From Verrucomicrobiota bacterium (lineage in GTDB: Bacteria; Verrucomicrobiota; Verrucomicrobiia; Opitutales; Coraliomargaritaceae), in the NCBI GenBank assembly GCA_030829145.1, contig JAURBE010000010.1, positions 1 to 34,401 of the forward strand: a DNA stretch of 34,401 bases. Reading direction: 5' to 3'. The notes under the pieces were generated by a model that saw only the letters and a program-made list of their open reading frames with translations, was not told where the DNA came from and made no database searches. This document shows positions 8,770-17,360 of the stretch, piece after piece; position 1 is the stretch's first letter; each line of letters starts with the position of its first letter. Position numbers and translations under genes: made by a program.

Positions 8770-10485
8770 ATGCTTTGGACAACCACTGAGACCGACGAGA
8801 AGTGCGCTGCTGATTTGAGTGCAGGCCTTGGGGTGTCTCGAGTACTCGGGCAGTTGTTGGCCCAGCGGGATCTTGGCTCAGTCGAGGAAGCGGAAGAGTT
8901 TTTGCGTCCGCGCCTAGCGATGTTAGATAACCCATTTGAACTGACGAACCTGCGAGCCGCGGTGACGCGGATCGAGCAGGCGATTGAGGCACATGAGTCA
9001 GTGGTTGTCTTCGGCGATTATGATGTCGATGGGGTGACTAGCACGGTGCAGCTGGTAAGTATGTTACGCACATTGGGCTTGGATCCGCGTTACTGCGTGC
9101 CTTTGCGCCTGGATGAAGGATATGGCCTCAGTCATGATGCGATCAACCGGGTCTTTGCGGGTGATGTGCCTGATCTCTTTATCGCGTTGGATTGCGGCAC
9201 CAATGCGCACGAGGCAATCGCATATCTACGTGAGCTCGGCTGTGATGTGGTGGTGATTGATCACCACCAGACCAAGACCGCAGCACCAGAAGGCTGCATT
9301 TTTGTGAATCCGCATGTGAATGACGGTGCAGATGCGCCGTGGCGTGATCTTTGCACCGCAGGCCTAGTGTTTAAGCTCTTGCATGGGCTGCTAAAAAATC
9401 GTCGCGAGGCTGAAGACCCTCGTGTGGATGGGGTTCAGCTGAAAGACTATCTCGATCTCGTTGCGATGGGTACGATCGCCGATTTAGTGCCGCTGCATGG
9501 TGAGAATCGGATTCTTTCCTGGTTTGGTTTACGGCATTTGCGCGCCAATGGTCGTATCGGCATTCGTGCTTTGGCAGAAGTGAGCGGCATGGATGCGAAT
9601 CAAGAGATGGCTGCCTCAGATATTTCGTTTAAACTCGCGCCGCGTATTAATGCGAGTGGTCGTCTCGGCGATGCGGCGCTGCCGATGAAGCTGTTACTTA
9701 GCGAGGATATGACGCGGAGTCAACAGATGGCACTCGAGCTTGATGGGATGAATCGAGAGCGGCAAGCGATCGAGCGTGGCATTGCAAGTGAGGCCGAGCG
9801 CCGCGCCGATGCAGAGTTTGCAGATTCACCAGGCATTGTGCTGTTCGACAAAGGCTGGCATCCTGGGGTCGTGGGGATTGTTGCGAGTCGTGTAAGTCGG
9901 CATTTTCATAAACCTTGCGTAATATTAGGTTGCGATGGCGATGAAGCGCATGGCTCTGGGCGCAGTGTTGCGACGGTTAATTTAGTCGAGGTTTTTCAGC
10001 GCTGCACCGACTTGCTGGGCCATTGGGGCGGACATCCAATGGCGGCAGGTGTGTCGCTGCAGGCGACTAATGTTAAAGCATTTACCGAGCGCTACATTGA
10101 GAGCTTAAGAGAGCTTCATCCTGAGGGGCTACCCGAGCCATCGTTGAAATTATCTACGTGGTTGGAGCTGGAAGATTTGGAGAAAGGTTTATTGGAGGAG
10201 TTGGATCGCTTGCACCCATTCGGGCAAGGTAATGCCGAGCCAGTTTTCGGAGTACGGGGCGTTGCGTTAACCGAAGCGCCAAACGCATTTGGTGAGGGAA
10301 ACTTTCGTTTTCGTTTACCTGCGGTGCAAGGCGCGCGTAGCGGAGTGGCTGGGATTGCTTGGCGCATGGCCGAGGTACCAGTAGTTGGCCAGTCGATTGA
10401 TATGGCGTTGCGCTTCTCATGGAACTACTGGCGCAATAATCGCTACCCGCAAGTTACATTGATCGACTGGAAGCCGTCAGCCTAG
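8770..10485 (+). CDS. recJ: Single-stranded-DNA-specific exonuclease RecJ
   Basis: The 571-residue protein has the DHH phosphoesterase core of RecJ: VVVFGDYDVDGVTST near residue 80, LDCGTNAHEA, VVVIDHHQTK near residue 160, then the DHHA1 part with KLAPRINASGRLGDA, GIVLFDKGWHPGVVGIVASR and GHWGGHPMAAG. RecJ degrades single-stranded DNA 5' to 3' in recombination and mismatch repair, with Mn2+ or Mg2+. Length is normal for bacterial RecJ. The ATG at 8770 follows a pyrimidine-rich, Shine-Dalgarno-free leader containing AACTTCTAACAACAAG. Confidence 0.96.
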   Translation: MLWTTTETDEKCAADLSAGLGVSRVLGQLLAQRDLGSVEEAEEFLRPRLAMLDNPFELTNLRAAVTRIEQAIEAHESVVVFGDYDVDGVTSTVQLVSMLRTLGLDPRYCVPLRLDEGYGLSHDAINRVFAGDVPDLFIALDCGTNAHEAIAYLRELGCDVVVIDHHQTKTAAPEGCIFVNPHVNDGADAPWRDLCTAGLVFKLLHGLLKNRREAEDPRVDGVQLKDYLDLVAMGTIADLVPLHGENRILSWFGLRHLRANGRIGIRALAEVSGMDANQEMAASDISFKLAPRINASGRLGDAALPMKLLLSEDMTRSQQMALELDGMNRERQAIERGIASEAERRADAEFADSPGIVLFDKGWHPGVVGIVASRVSRHFHKPCVILGCDGDEAHGSGRSVATVNLVEVFQRCTDLLGHWGGHPMAAGVSLQATNVKAFTERYIESLRELHPEGLPEPSLKLSTWLELEDLEKGLLEELDRLHPFGQGNAEPVFGVRGVALTEAPNAFGEGNFRFRLPAVQGARSGVAGIAWRMAEVPVVGQSIDMALRFSWNYWRNNRYPQVTLIDWKPSA

Positions 10486-10606
10486 CAAAAAGGTAGGCGC
10501 CACTAGTGCCGATCGCGAATTGCTGAGACTGGCTGCGGGTGCTTTGAATGTTGGTCAGGCGAATTGTAAATCCGGGTCGACAAAATCGCTAAATCTGACA
10601 GTGCTA

Positions 10607-11371
10607 ATGCGTATGACGAATCCTGCTTCTAAAATCCTACTTGGTGTCAATGTTGACCACTGCGCGACAGTGCGTCAGGCGCGCTTTCGTGAGCATGCCA
10701 TGGATCATGGTAATGAGGTTGAACCAGATCCAGTCGCTTTTGCGCTACTCTGCGAGCAGGCTGGAGCAGATGGTATTACCATGCACCTGAGAGAGGATCG
10801 TCGCCATGTGCAGGATTCAGACATTCGCCGCGCGCATGAGCAGATTAATACACGACTCAATTTCGAAATGGGATGTGCGGATGAGATTGTTGCTCTGGCG
10901 CTAGAATTGAAGCCACACTCTGTATGCCTCGTGCCCGAGAGTCGCGAGGAGGTAACCACCGAGGGAGGTCTGGATGTCGTCGGGCAGAAGGCGCGCGTCG
11001 CGGATGTCGTCGCAGCCATGACTGAGGCTGGCATTATTACCAGTTTGTTTATTGATCCTGATGTTGCGCAAATTGAAACTGCTGCGGAGCTGCAGAGTCC
11101 ATGGATTGAGTTACACACGGGCGCTTATGCGAATGCATACTACGGCGATGGTCGTGCCGCAGAGCTACAAGTATTAAGAGATGGTGCGATTCAAGCGCAT
11201 CGTCTAGGCTTAGTGGTCAATGCTGGGCACGGCATCAACTATTCAAACATCGAAGAGGTCATTACGATTCCGCATCTTCATGAGCTAAATATCGGCCACA
11301 CGATCGTCAGCCGTGCCCTGTTTGTTGGCATTGAGCAAGCAGTGCGTGAAATGAAGGCTTTTCTAGTTTAG
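10607..11371 (+). CDS. pdxJ: Pyridoxine 5'-phosphate synthase
   Basis: The TIM-barrel enzyme condenses 1-deoxyxylulose 5-phosphate with 3-amino-2-oxopropyl phosphate to give pyridoxine 5'-phosphate. Seen: GVNVDHCATVRQAR near the N-terminus, GITMHLREDRRHVQDSD, NFEMGCADEIV, ELHTGAYANAY, VVNAGHGINYSNI and ELNIGHTIVSRALFVG, all family hallmarks. The frame is open to 10520, but those 29 residues are not PdxJ-like. I place the start at the ATG at 10607 (MRMTNPASK, 254 residues); 10613 is equally possible. It lies 121 bp after recJ. Weak inverted repeats at 11391-11412 might end the transcript, but they lack a T-run. Confidence 0.95.
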   Translation: MRMTNPASKILLGVNVDHCATVRQARFREHAMDHGNEVEPDPVAFALLCEQAGADGITMHLREDRRHVQDSDIRRAHEQINTRLNFEMGCADEIVALALELKPHSVCLVPESREEVTTEGGLDVVGQKARVADVVAAMTEAGIITSLFIDPDVAQIETAAELQSPWIELHTGAYANAYYGDGRAAELQVLRDGAIQAHRLGLVVNAGHGINYSNIEEVITIPHLHELNIGHTIVSRALFVGIEQAVREMKAFLV

Positions 11372-11523
11372 AAGCTCGTTCGTTCAGTTGTTTCGAGTGC
11401 TTTTATTCGAAAATGTTTTGCATGATTAGTCATGACAGTGTGTAGCTGCGGCTTTGGCCGAATTGAGTAGTAAATGCCTTGGGATGTTAGCTAATGGGCT
11501 GGCCCAATTAGGGATTATAAATA

Positions 11524-11579
11524 ACGCGAGTCGCGTGTTATAATACTTCTAAAAATGCAGAGAAGAAAGCGACTCGCTT
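11524..11579 (+). promoter_or_regulatory. Extended -10 promoter framed by two 13-bp palindromes (putative operators)
   Basis: Two perfect 6+1+6 palindromes lie here: ACGCGA-G-TCGCGT at 11524-11536 and AAGCGA-C-TCGCTT at 11567-11579. They share the core GCGA-n-TCGC. Their centres (11530 and 11573) are 43 bp apart, close to four helical turns. Between them is TGT-TATAAT (11536-11544), a consensus extended -10 element pointing at the gene at 11636, with transcription expected to start near 11551. The layout suggests a dimeric repressor binding on either side of the promoter; that role is inference. The sequence itself is clear. Confidence 0.65.
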
Positions 11580-11635
11580 ATCGAGAGTATATTTATTTGC
11601 TTGATAAGAGCTAAAAAGTAGTAAAAAAATAAGGC

Positions 11636-12334
11636 ATGAACCCTATTTTAAAGCTAGGCTTAATCATTCATCTATGTAGTTTTAGTTCACTGGCAACGGT
11701 TGAGAGCGCGTCCGTCGAAGAGACTTTTTTTAAGAAAGGTGGCTTCTTCAACGGTCAGGCCGATACAAATCAAGTACGTATTTATGGCGACCCGACGATT
11801 CACTTTAATTTAGAGAATGGCATGCTGGTGAGTGGCGATCGTTACAGCGAGATGTGGCGCGATGGAGATAGGCCAGTAAGCTTGGCAGCTTTGTGGAACT
11901 CACCCTGCATTATGTGCTGGCTATCCCCCGATCAAGAGAGTGGCTATGAAAAGATCGGCACTTGTTTGTTCATGCCAATCAGTATTTCGAATCAAACATG
12001 CAGATCTATTAATGAATTACTAGTGAATCCACAGCACTTAAGCTTTGATAGTATGGTGCTTCACCAGAAGGATGAGGCTCAAAGCAACTCTAGTGAGCGG
12101 CATGACACGATCGTTGGGGCGAGCTCAAGAATCGAAGGGCATCAGGATAGTCGCTCACTGGTTGAATTATTGAGCGCAAATCGATTAAAGCTTTTAGATG
12201 CCGACGTATTTATTGATGAGCATGATCCCTCTATGTTTCCGAGTGTTTCAGAGTTGTCGATTTACGCGTTGATTGTTGGCAGCTTTATGACTGCAGCTTT
12301 AATCATATTGATCAGAGGCTCAATTGCCACTTGA
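11636..12334 (+). CDS. Exported protein of unknown function with degenerate PEP-CTERM-like tail
   Basis: I do not recognise this 232-residue protein. Residues 1-25 form a signal peptide (LKLGLIIHLCSFSSLA core). The middle has a CxxC pair (CIMC, residues 91-94) and further Cys at 110 and 122. The C-terminus has a membrane helix (about 208-226) followed by Arg227. The segment before and into the helix, VSELSIYALIVG (204-215), lines up with the PEP-CTERM sorting signal of the VPEPSTYALIAG type, sharing V, E, S, Y, A, L, I and G but lacking both prolines. It is a single-gene unit behind the palindrome-framed promoter at 11524-11579. A short AAGG lies just before the ATG, one of the few Shine-Dalgarno-like sequences in the window. 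Confidence 0.72.
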   Translation: MNPILKLGLIIHLCSFSSLATVESASVEETFFKKGGFFNGQADTNQVRIYGDPTIHFNLENGMLVSGDRYSEMWRDGDRPVSLAALWNSPCIMCWLSPDQESGYEKIGTCLFMPISISNQTCRSINELLVNPQHLSFDSMVLHQKDEAQSNSSERHDTIVGASSRIEGHQDSRSLVELLSANRLKLLDADVFIDEHDPSMFPSVSELSIYALIVGSFMTAALIILIRGSIAT

Positions 12335-12356
12335 CCTTTAGTGGTTCTGATTTTTT
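12327..12356 (+). terminator. Weak possible terminator
   Basis: A 5-bp stem CCACT/AGTGG (12327-12331 with 12340-12344) overlaps the stop codon of the preceding gene and is followed by TTCTGA and a six-T run at 12351-12356. The stem is short, so this is only a candidate. Confidence 0.35.
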
Positions 12357-12675
12357 CGCAGTATCTGCGATGAGCCAAGGGTACTGATTTTACGTGGCCT
12401 TAGCAATATTGATTGAAGTGTTGCATCCTATTGCCTAGACGATCGGCTGTTAATTTGGTGATCGCACCACTGGTAGATGATCATCTCACGCCGAATGTCA
12501 CATTGTATGATTTAAGTAGATAGTCGCTGAGTATTCGAACTGCTCTACTGTTGGCGCGATGGGTGGGCGAGCATGAGATACTGCGCATAAAAAAGTCGTG
12601 CCATTCGAATGTTTATACGGCATACATTACGTTTTAGTTTTTAAAGTAATCTATTGCGAGACCAAGTATTTTAAT
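12335..12675. other. Intergenic stretch without a recognisable gene
   Basis: Apart from the weak hairpin at its start I see no gene, RNA or repeat here. The frame of nnr is open back to about 12598, but the encoded residues do not resemble that family. The promoter of nnr presumably lies in this stretch; no convincing -35/-10 pair was found. Confidence 0.6.
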
Positions 12676-14259
12676 ATGAAAGGATTATCCTCAGCCAGTC
12701 CTGTACTGACTTGCCAGCAGGCACTTGAGTTGGAAACATCAATATTGCAGGATGAATCTGCACAGTGGGCTGCGGTGCAACGGGCAGGTGTGAGTGTTGC
12801 CAATGCGATTTATCTAGATTTTCAGGAGTTGCAGCCACTGCCCGAAAAATTTCGTACACTGGCGCTGATCGGCAAAGGACACAATGCGGCCGATGCATTG
12901 ATTGTATGCGCGCAGATCTTAGCCGATTTCCCTCGGGCGAGTGTCACGCTACTATTAACTGTAGAACCTGAGTCGATGAAGCCGCTGGCAAAGCGAGCAT
13001 ATGATAACCTCAAAGGCCGTGTGCATATGCATCTTGTTGGAGAGGATCAAGACGAAGCAGCAATCCATGCGCTATTATCCGAAGACTCCAAAGGTAACGG
13101 TTATGTGATGTGCATCGATGGGCTGCTAGGTATGTCGTTTGTGCCTCCCGTACGGGATAGTATGCGGACTTTGCTCGATGCGATCAATCGCTATGAGCAT
13201 ATCGGTCTGCGCGCGGCAGTTGATTTACCAAGTGGCAAGGGTGATATCTCGGACGAGGTGTGCTTTCAGGCTGACTTTACCTATGCTACGGGAATTGCCA
13301 AGAAGGTGCTCTTCGAAGGCATTGCAAATTGTGGTCGTGTACGCTATATGGATCTCGGTTTTTTTGACGCCGAGCCGAATCATGCATTACACGCATCGGA
13401 GTTGGTGTTACACGAATCCATCTTAAATCCATTGCGAGCGTTACGGCCAGCATCCGTGGATAAGCGTTCCTTTGGTCACATATTTATACTCGGAGGATCG
13501 GCATTTATGCCGGGAGCGTTGCTAATGGCGGTGCAGGCGGCAGTGCGCTCCGGGGTGGGATTGGTAACTGCATTTGCCCCGCAGTCTGTGGCGGCGACTT
13601 TGGCAGCGCAAGTGCCAGAAGCGATGTGGGTCCCGTGGCCTGAATCAAGCAATGGCACGCTCAGTCCACGAGCAATGCCTTTGCTTCTAGATCGAATCGA
13701 TCAATGCACGGCAGTTTTACTGGGACCTGGTATGGGTAAAGATCGTAATACTGAAATGCTGGTGCAGAAAGTGATTCAGCTCGTTGAGCAACCAGTGATA
13801 CTTGATGCGGACGCTTTGGGGATCAGGGCCATAGAGCTGGCAACTAAGCGCAAGTCTTCGATGGGGCCCGTTATACTAACCCCGCACATGGGCGAATTTA
13901 TGCACATAGCGAAGCTCGATCAGCCAGATTATTCAAACGAGACTTTGATGGAATTTTGTCAGCGCTATGAGGTGATGACCGTCCTTAAATCGACACACAC
14001 GCGACTTTGTGATGGTGAAAAGGTATGGTATAATGTGTGCGGTGGTCCGGTCTTATCGCGCGGCGGTAGCGGTGATTTGCTTGCTGGCTTAATCGGTGGT
14101 ATGGTTGCAAAAGATAATCCAAGTATCCAAACATCGACAGCCCGTGGCATCGTGCTGCACGGTGAAGCGGCCCAGCACTTGGCGCGTGCACACGGTCAGA
14201 CCGCGGTACATACCACCCAGTTGCTCGATTATATGACGGATGTGTTACGCTCGACTTGA
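12676..14259 (+). CDS. nnr: Bifunctional NAD(P)H-hydrate epimerase / ADP-dependent dehydratase
   Basis: The 527-residue protein fuses the YjeF N-terminal epimerase to the ribokinase-like dehydratase that restores damaged NAD(P)H (NADHX, NADPHX). The N-terminal half has LTCQQALELE at the start, GKGHNAADALIV (67-78), DGLLGMSF and AVDLPSG. The C-terminal half has FGHIFILGGSAFMPGA, LLGPGMGKDRNTE, ILDADAL, LTPHMGEF, TVLKSTHTRL and the catalytic SRGGSGDLLAGLIGG. The epimerase motif, normally NNGGDG, reads HNAADA, keeping Asn and Asp but losing the glycines, so epimerase activity is less certain than dehydratase activity. I chose the ATG at 12676 because it starts just before the conserved LTCQQ helix. 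Confidence 0.92.
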   Translation: MKGLSSASPVLTCQQALELETSILQDESAQWAAVQRAGVSVANAIYLDFQELQPLPEKFRTLALIGKGHNAADALIVCAQILADFPRASVTLLLTVEPESMKPLAKRAYDNLKGRVHMHLVGEDQDEAAIHALLSEDSKGNGYVMCIDGLLGMSFVPPVRDSMRTLLDAINRYEHIGLRAAVDLPSGKGDISDEVCFQADFTYATGIAKKVLFEGIANCGRVRYMDLGFFDAEPNHALHASELVLHESILNPLRALRPASVDKRSFGHIFILGGSAFMPGALLMAVQAAVRSGVGLVTAFAPQSVAATLAAQVPEAMWVPWPESSNGTLSPRAMPLLLDRIDQCTAVLLGPGMGKDRNTEMLVQKVIQLVEQPVILDADALGIRAIELATKRKSSMGPVILTPHMGEFMHIAKLDQPDYSNETLMEFCQRYEVMTVLKSTHTRLCDGEKVWYNVCGGPVLSRGGSGDLLAGLIGGMVAKDNPSIQTSTARGIVLHGEAAQHLARAHGQTAVHTTQLLDYMTDVLRST

Positions 14260-14343
14260 GTGACCTGCAGCGTGCGCAGTAGCGATTGATTCTCTCAAGT
14301 AAAATAAGATTGTTATGATTGAGGTTTTTACTAGCGTTAGTAA

Positions 14344-15468
14344 ATGCCAACACAGCTAAGTCAACGTCAGGCACTTTTGGCACTGAATGCGCTACCGCAT
14401 GTTGGCCCAGTGACTCTGCGGCGTTTAATGGATGCCTTTAATCGTGATGCCGTCGCAGTTCTTTCTGCACCCAGAGCGCAATTGCTTGAAGTGGGGGGGA
14501 TTGGAAAAAAGGCTGCTAATACACTGATTGATTGGGCAGACCGATTTGATTTAGCGAAAGAGGTCACGCAAATGCGTCGCACAGGGACACGTTTTTTTAT
14601 CCAAGAAGATGTGAAGTATCCGGAATTGTTGCGCGAAATATACGATCCGCCAATTGGCTTGTATTGGCAGGGTGAATACATTGTCGATCGGCCTTGTGTC
14701 GCAATTGTCGGCACCCGTCGATCAACTGTATATGGGCGTCGCGTTGCAAAAAAAATAGCCGCAGAATTGGCAGGGCTTGGGTTTTGTGTCGTTAGCGGTA
14801 TGGCTAGTGGGATCGATACAGCTGCACACGAGGGGGCACTGAAGGTTGGGGGCAAAACTGTAGCTGTGTTTGGCTGTGGTTTAGATACGATCTATCCGCC
14901 AGAGAATTTGGATTTGTATCAAAAAATAGTCGCGCACGGTGCAGTGGTCAGTGAGTTCCCTTTTGGGCGACGCGCAGATCGGCAGACCTTTCCCATGCGT
15001 AATCGAGTGGTGGCTGGCATCTGTCAGGGGGTAGTGGTCGTCGAAAGTGCCGCCTCGGGCGGTAGTATGATCACTGCACGCTTCGCTGGTGAGCAGGGGC
15101 GTACGCTGATGGCAGTGCCCGGGCGTATTGACCAAGCCAGCAGCGTCGGCTGTCATCAATTAATACGTGACGGCGCGATTATGGTGACTTCGGTGGATGA
15201 TATTTTAGAAGAGTTGCGCTACCAGCGCACACAGTTTCCCGGCGAGGAGAGTCAGTTGAATTTAGGTGGAGAGGATGCTGCGCAGTTGCAAGTTTCCGAG
15301 GCAGAGCAAGCAGTACTTGATTGTTTTGCAGGTGGAGAGTTTGGTTTGCTGGATGACATTGCGGAGCGATTAGGTAAGCCGATCGCGGAGCTTTCAGGAA
15401 TATTAATGAGTCTAGAGCTTAAGCGCCTGATCGTGAAACGCGCTGACGGGCGTTTTGAAGCGAAGTGA
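14344..15468 (+). CDS. dprA: DNA-processing protein DprA
   Basis: The 374-residue protein has helix-hairpin-helix segments at the N-terminus (LPHVGPVTLRRLMDAF, VGGIGKKAANTL), the Rossmann-like core starting VAIVGTRRSTVYGRRVA near residue 119, then VVSGMASGIDTAAHEGAL, VFGCGLDTIYPPEN, FPMRNRVVAGI and ASGGSMITARFA, and a C-terminal winged-helix region. DprA loads RecA onto incoming single-stranded DNA in natural transformation. Many non-competent species also carry it, so its presence alone does not prove competence. It lies 84 bp after nnr. No Shine-Dalgarno stands at the proper distance; the leader ends CTAGCGTTAGTAA. Confidence 0.96.
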   Translation: MPTQLSQRQALLALNALPHVGPVTLRRLMDAFNRDAVAVLSAPRAQLLEVGGIGKKAANTLIDWADRFDLAKEVTQMRRTGTRFFIQEDVKYPELLREIYDPPIGLYWQGEYIVDRPCVAIVGTRRSTVYGRRVAKKIAAELAGLGFCVVSGMASGIDTAAHEGALKVGGKTVAVFGCGLDTIYPPENLDLYQKIVAHGAVVSEFPFGRRADRQTFPMRNRVVAGICQGVVVVESAASGGSMITARFAGEQGRTLMAVPGRIDQASSVGCHQLIRDGAIMVTSVDDILEELRYQRTQFPGEESQLNLGGEDAAQLQVSEAEQAVLDCFAGGEFGLLDDIAERLGKPIAELSGILMSLELKRLIVKRADGRFEAK

Positions 15469-15604
15469 GTTCCTCGCTGGTGGATGCTCGCTCCGCTCCG
15501 CTCTTGGCGAGTTGATTGTTGATCGCTTTGACTATTCACACCCCTGACGCGTCCCTGTATCTTTAAAGATCCGTGTTGCAAGTTTCTGTGTAATCGGCAT
15601 CACC

Positions 15605-15931
15605 ATGCGTATGTCTGAAAATTTTGAAAACGTTTCTATCGTAAAAAAAGCCAATGTGTATTTCGGCGGCCAAGTCACTAGCCGCACGGTAATTTTCGCT
15701 GATGGCTCGAAAAAGACTCTCGGTTTTATGCAAGCGGGTGACTACGAGTTTGGTACTGAGGCTGCGGAGCTGATGGAAATGCTCGGTGGTGAAATGGACG
15801 TGCGGCTCGACGGCTCGGATGAGTGGAATACTTATGGTGAAGGCACCGCCTTTAACGTACCTGCAAATTCGAAATTTTCACTGAAGGTGAAAGAAGGCGG
15901 AGCGGACTACTGCTGCACATATTTGAGTTAA
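15605..15931 (+). CDS. ppnP: Pyrimidine/purine nucleoside phosphorylase (DUF1255)
   Basis: This 108-residue single-domain cupin resembles E. coli PpnP along its length: [12 protein letters not shown], the [16 protein letters not shown] stretch, the [19 protein letters not shown] core and the C-terminal YCCTYL. PpnP splits nucleosides with phosphate into base and ribose 1-phosphate. A second ATG at 15611 (MSENF) is an equally good start. It is a short gene between dprA and the convergent dapL; the terminator at 15981 separates the last two. Confidence 0.92.
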   Translation: MRMSENFENVSIVKKANVYFGGQVTSRTVIFADGSKKTLGFMQAGDYEFGTEAAELMEMLGGEMDVRLDGSDEWNTYGEGTAFNVPANSKFSLKVKEGGADYCCTYLS

Positions 15932-15980
15932 ATGCTGGAGGCTGAATCTGGGTGCTAGCAACGACGGTGTTTCTTCATGA

Positions 15981-16009
15981 AAAAGGCCGCTCCATTCGGA
16001 GCGACCTTG
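15981..16009 (-). terminator. Terminator between ppnP and dapL
   Basis: A hairpin with CGCTCC (15988-15993) paired to GGAGCG (15998-16003) has loop ATTC and an outer AAGG/CCTT pair after one mismatch. On the minus strand the stem is followed by a T-run (GGCCTTTTTC), which suits dapL. It may also work for ppnP, less strongly. Confidence 0.85.
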
Positions 16010-16032
16010 TCACTAAAGGTGGCTTTGGTTGC

Positions 16033-17277
16033 CTAGAAGGCGAAGGTGTATTTTGCTAAGCGTTGGCCGATTTCGGCAGCGATTTCTTTCTCGGCAGCTT
16101 CACCAGGGGCGGCGAAGGTCACTGAAAAACGTACGAAGTTGCCGCAATCATCCCATGGCACAGTACTGATCAATTCTTCGGTGATCAGCCATTGGCTGCA
16201 AGCTTCGCCAGATTCAAACTCGGTGGTTTGGCCATCGATTGTTGCCGACTTGGGTGCTGCCACGTATAGGAAGAAGCTGCCTTTTGGCTTTTTCGCATTG
16301 AAGCCAGCGCCGTTCAGCGCGTCCACTAGTAAATCCATACGGCGTGAGTATTTTGCCGAGATTTCTTCGGTGATTTGTGGATTCGCAAGAGCAACAGAGG
16401 CTGCCTGCTGGATGGCTAGGAATTGGCCTGAGTCGGAGTTGTCCTTCATGTCAGCATATGCCTGCACGATGAGCGGGTTACCGACGACGAAGCCAATGCG
16501 CCAGCCTGTCATGTTGTAGCTCTTGGAGAGGGAGTGCAGCTCGATGGCAACGTCCTTAGCGCCTTCGACCTGGAAGATCGAGATCGGAGTGCCTTCAAAG
16601 ATCAGCGATGAGTAGGCTGCGTCTTGGAGGATGATCAGGTTGTTTGCTTTGGCAAAGGCGATCGCCTCGGCGAAGAATTCGAGCGTTGCGGAAGCTCCGG
16701 TCGGATTGTTCGGGTAGTTGAGTACCATGATCTTGGCCTTGGCAGCTACATCTGCTGGCACTGCGCTGAGCTCAGGCAGGAAATCATTTTCCTCTTTGAG
16801 TGGCATGTTGTAGACCTCTCCGCCAAGGTATTTGGCATGTGTACCGAGCACTGGGTAGCCTGGAACAGTCATTAATACGACGTCGCCTGGATTAATAAAG
16901 CAGCCAGGGATCATTGAGAGGGCTGTTTTTGAGCCAATCGAGTGGACGACTTCTGAGATTGGATCGATATTCTTCACACCGAACACTTCGGCCATGTATT
17001 GCGCCGCTGCGGCTTTGAATCCGTCACCGCCGTTATCAGCATAGCCGCGGTTTTCTGGCTGACCCGCTGCGTCTTGCAGCGCTTTGACTACGATTGGAAA
17101 GGCCATTTCGTCGGGCTCACCAACGCCCATATCGATGAGGTCCACATCTGGCTTGGCCTCCTTCGCGGCTTTCTTGGCCCGTTTGATCTTCTCAAACTTG
17201 TAGATGGCGGTGGATTTGCCGTATTGATTGCCGCCGATACGCTCAGCAAAGAGTTCTTGGATGTATGAATCGCTCAT
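16033..17277 (-). CDS. dapL: LL-diaminopimelate aminotransferase
   Basis: The 414-residue PLP enzyme is a class I/II aminotransferase. The N-terminal IDMGVGEPDEMAFP, then GYADNGGDGFKAA, GSKTALSMIPGCFINPGD, VPGYPVLGTHAKYLGG, LNYPNNPTGA, the PLP lysine motif LHSLSKSYNMTGWRIGF and the C-terminal FVRFSVTF match DapL. DapL makes LL-diaminopimelate directly from tetrahydrodipicolinate, replacing the dapC/D/E steps for lysine and peptidoglycan. The DapL route is known in Verrucomicrobiota. It is divergent from panC across 83 bp and ends at the hairpin at 15981. Confidence 0.93.
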   Translation of the reverse strand: MSDSYIQELFAERIGGNQYGKSTAIYKFEKIKRAKKAAKEAKPDVDLIDMGVGEPDEMAFPIVVKALQDAAGQPENRGYADNGGDGFKAAAAQYMAEVFGVKNIDPISEVVHSIGSKTALSMIPGCFINPGDVVLMTVPGYPVLGTHAKYLGGEVYNMPLKEENDFLPELSAVPADVAAKAKIMVLNYPNNPTGASATLEFFAEAIAFAKANNLIILQDAAYSSLIFEGTPISIFQVEGAKDVAIELHSLSKSYNMTGWRIGFVVGNPLIVQAYADMKDNSDSGQFLAIQQAASVALANPQITEEISAKYSRRMDLLVDALNGAGFNAKKPKGSFFLYVAAPKSATIDGQTTEFESGEACSQWLITEELISTVPWDDCGNFVRFSVTFAAPGEAAEKEIAAEIGQRLAKYTFAF

Positions 17278-17360
17278 AAATTCTTATAGATAGTGTGTTA
17301 AGTTTTGATTATTATTGTGATAAAGTATGTGACAGACTTAATCTGTGTGGAAAATTTGTT

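Noticed and set aside
11391..11412. Terminator after pdxJ
   Set aside because: TTTCGA/TCGAAA gives only a 6-bp AT-rich stem with a 10-nt loop and no T-run.
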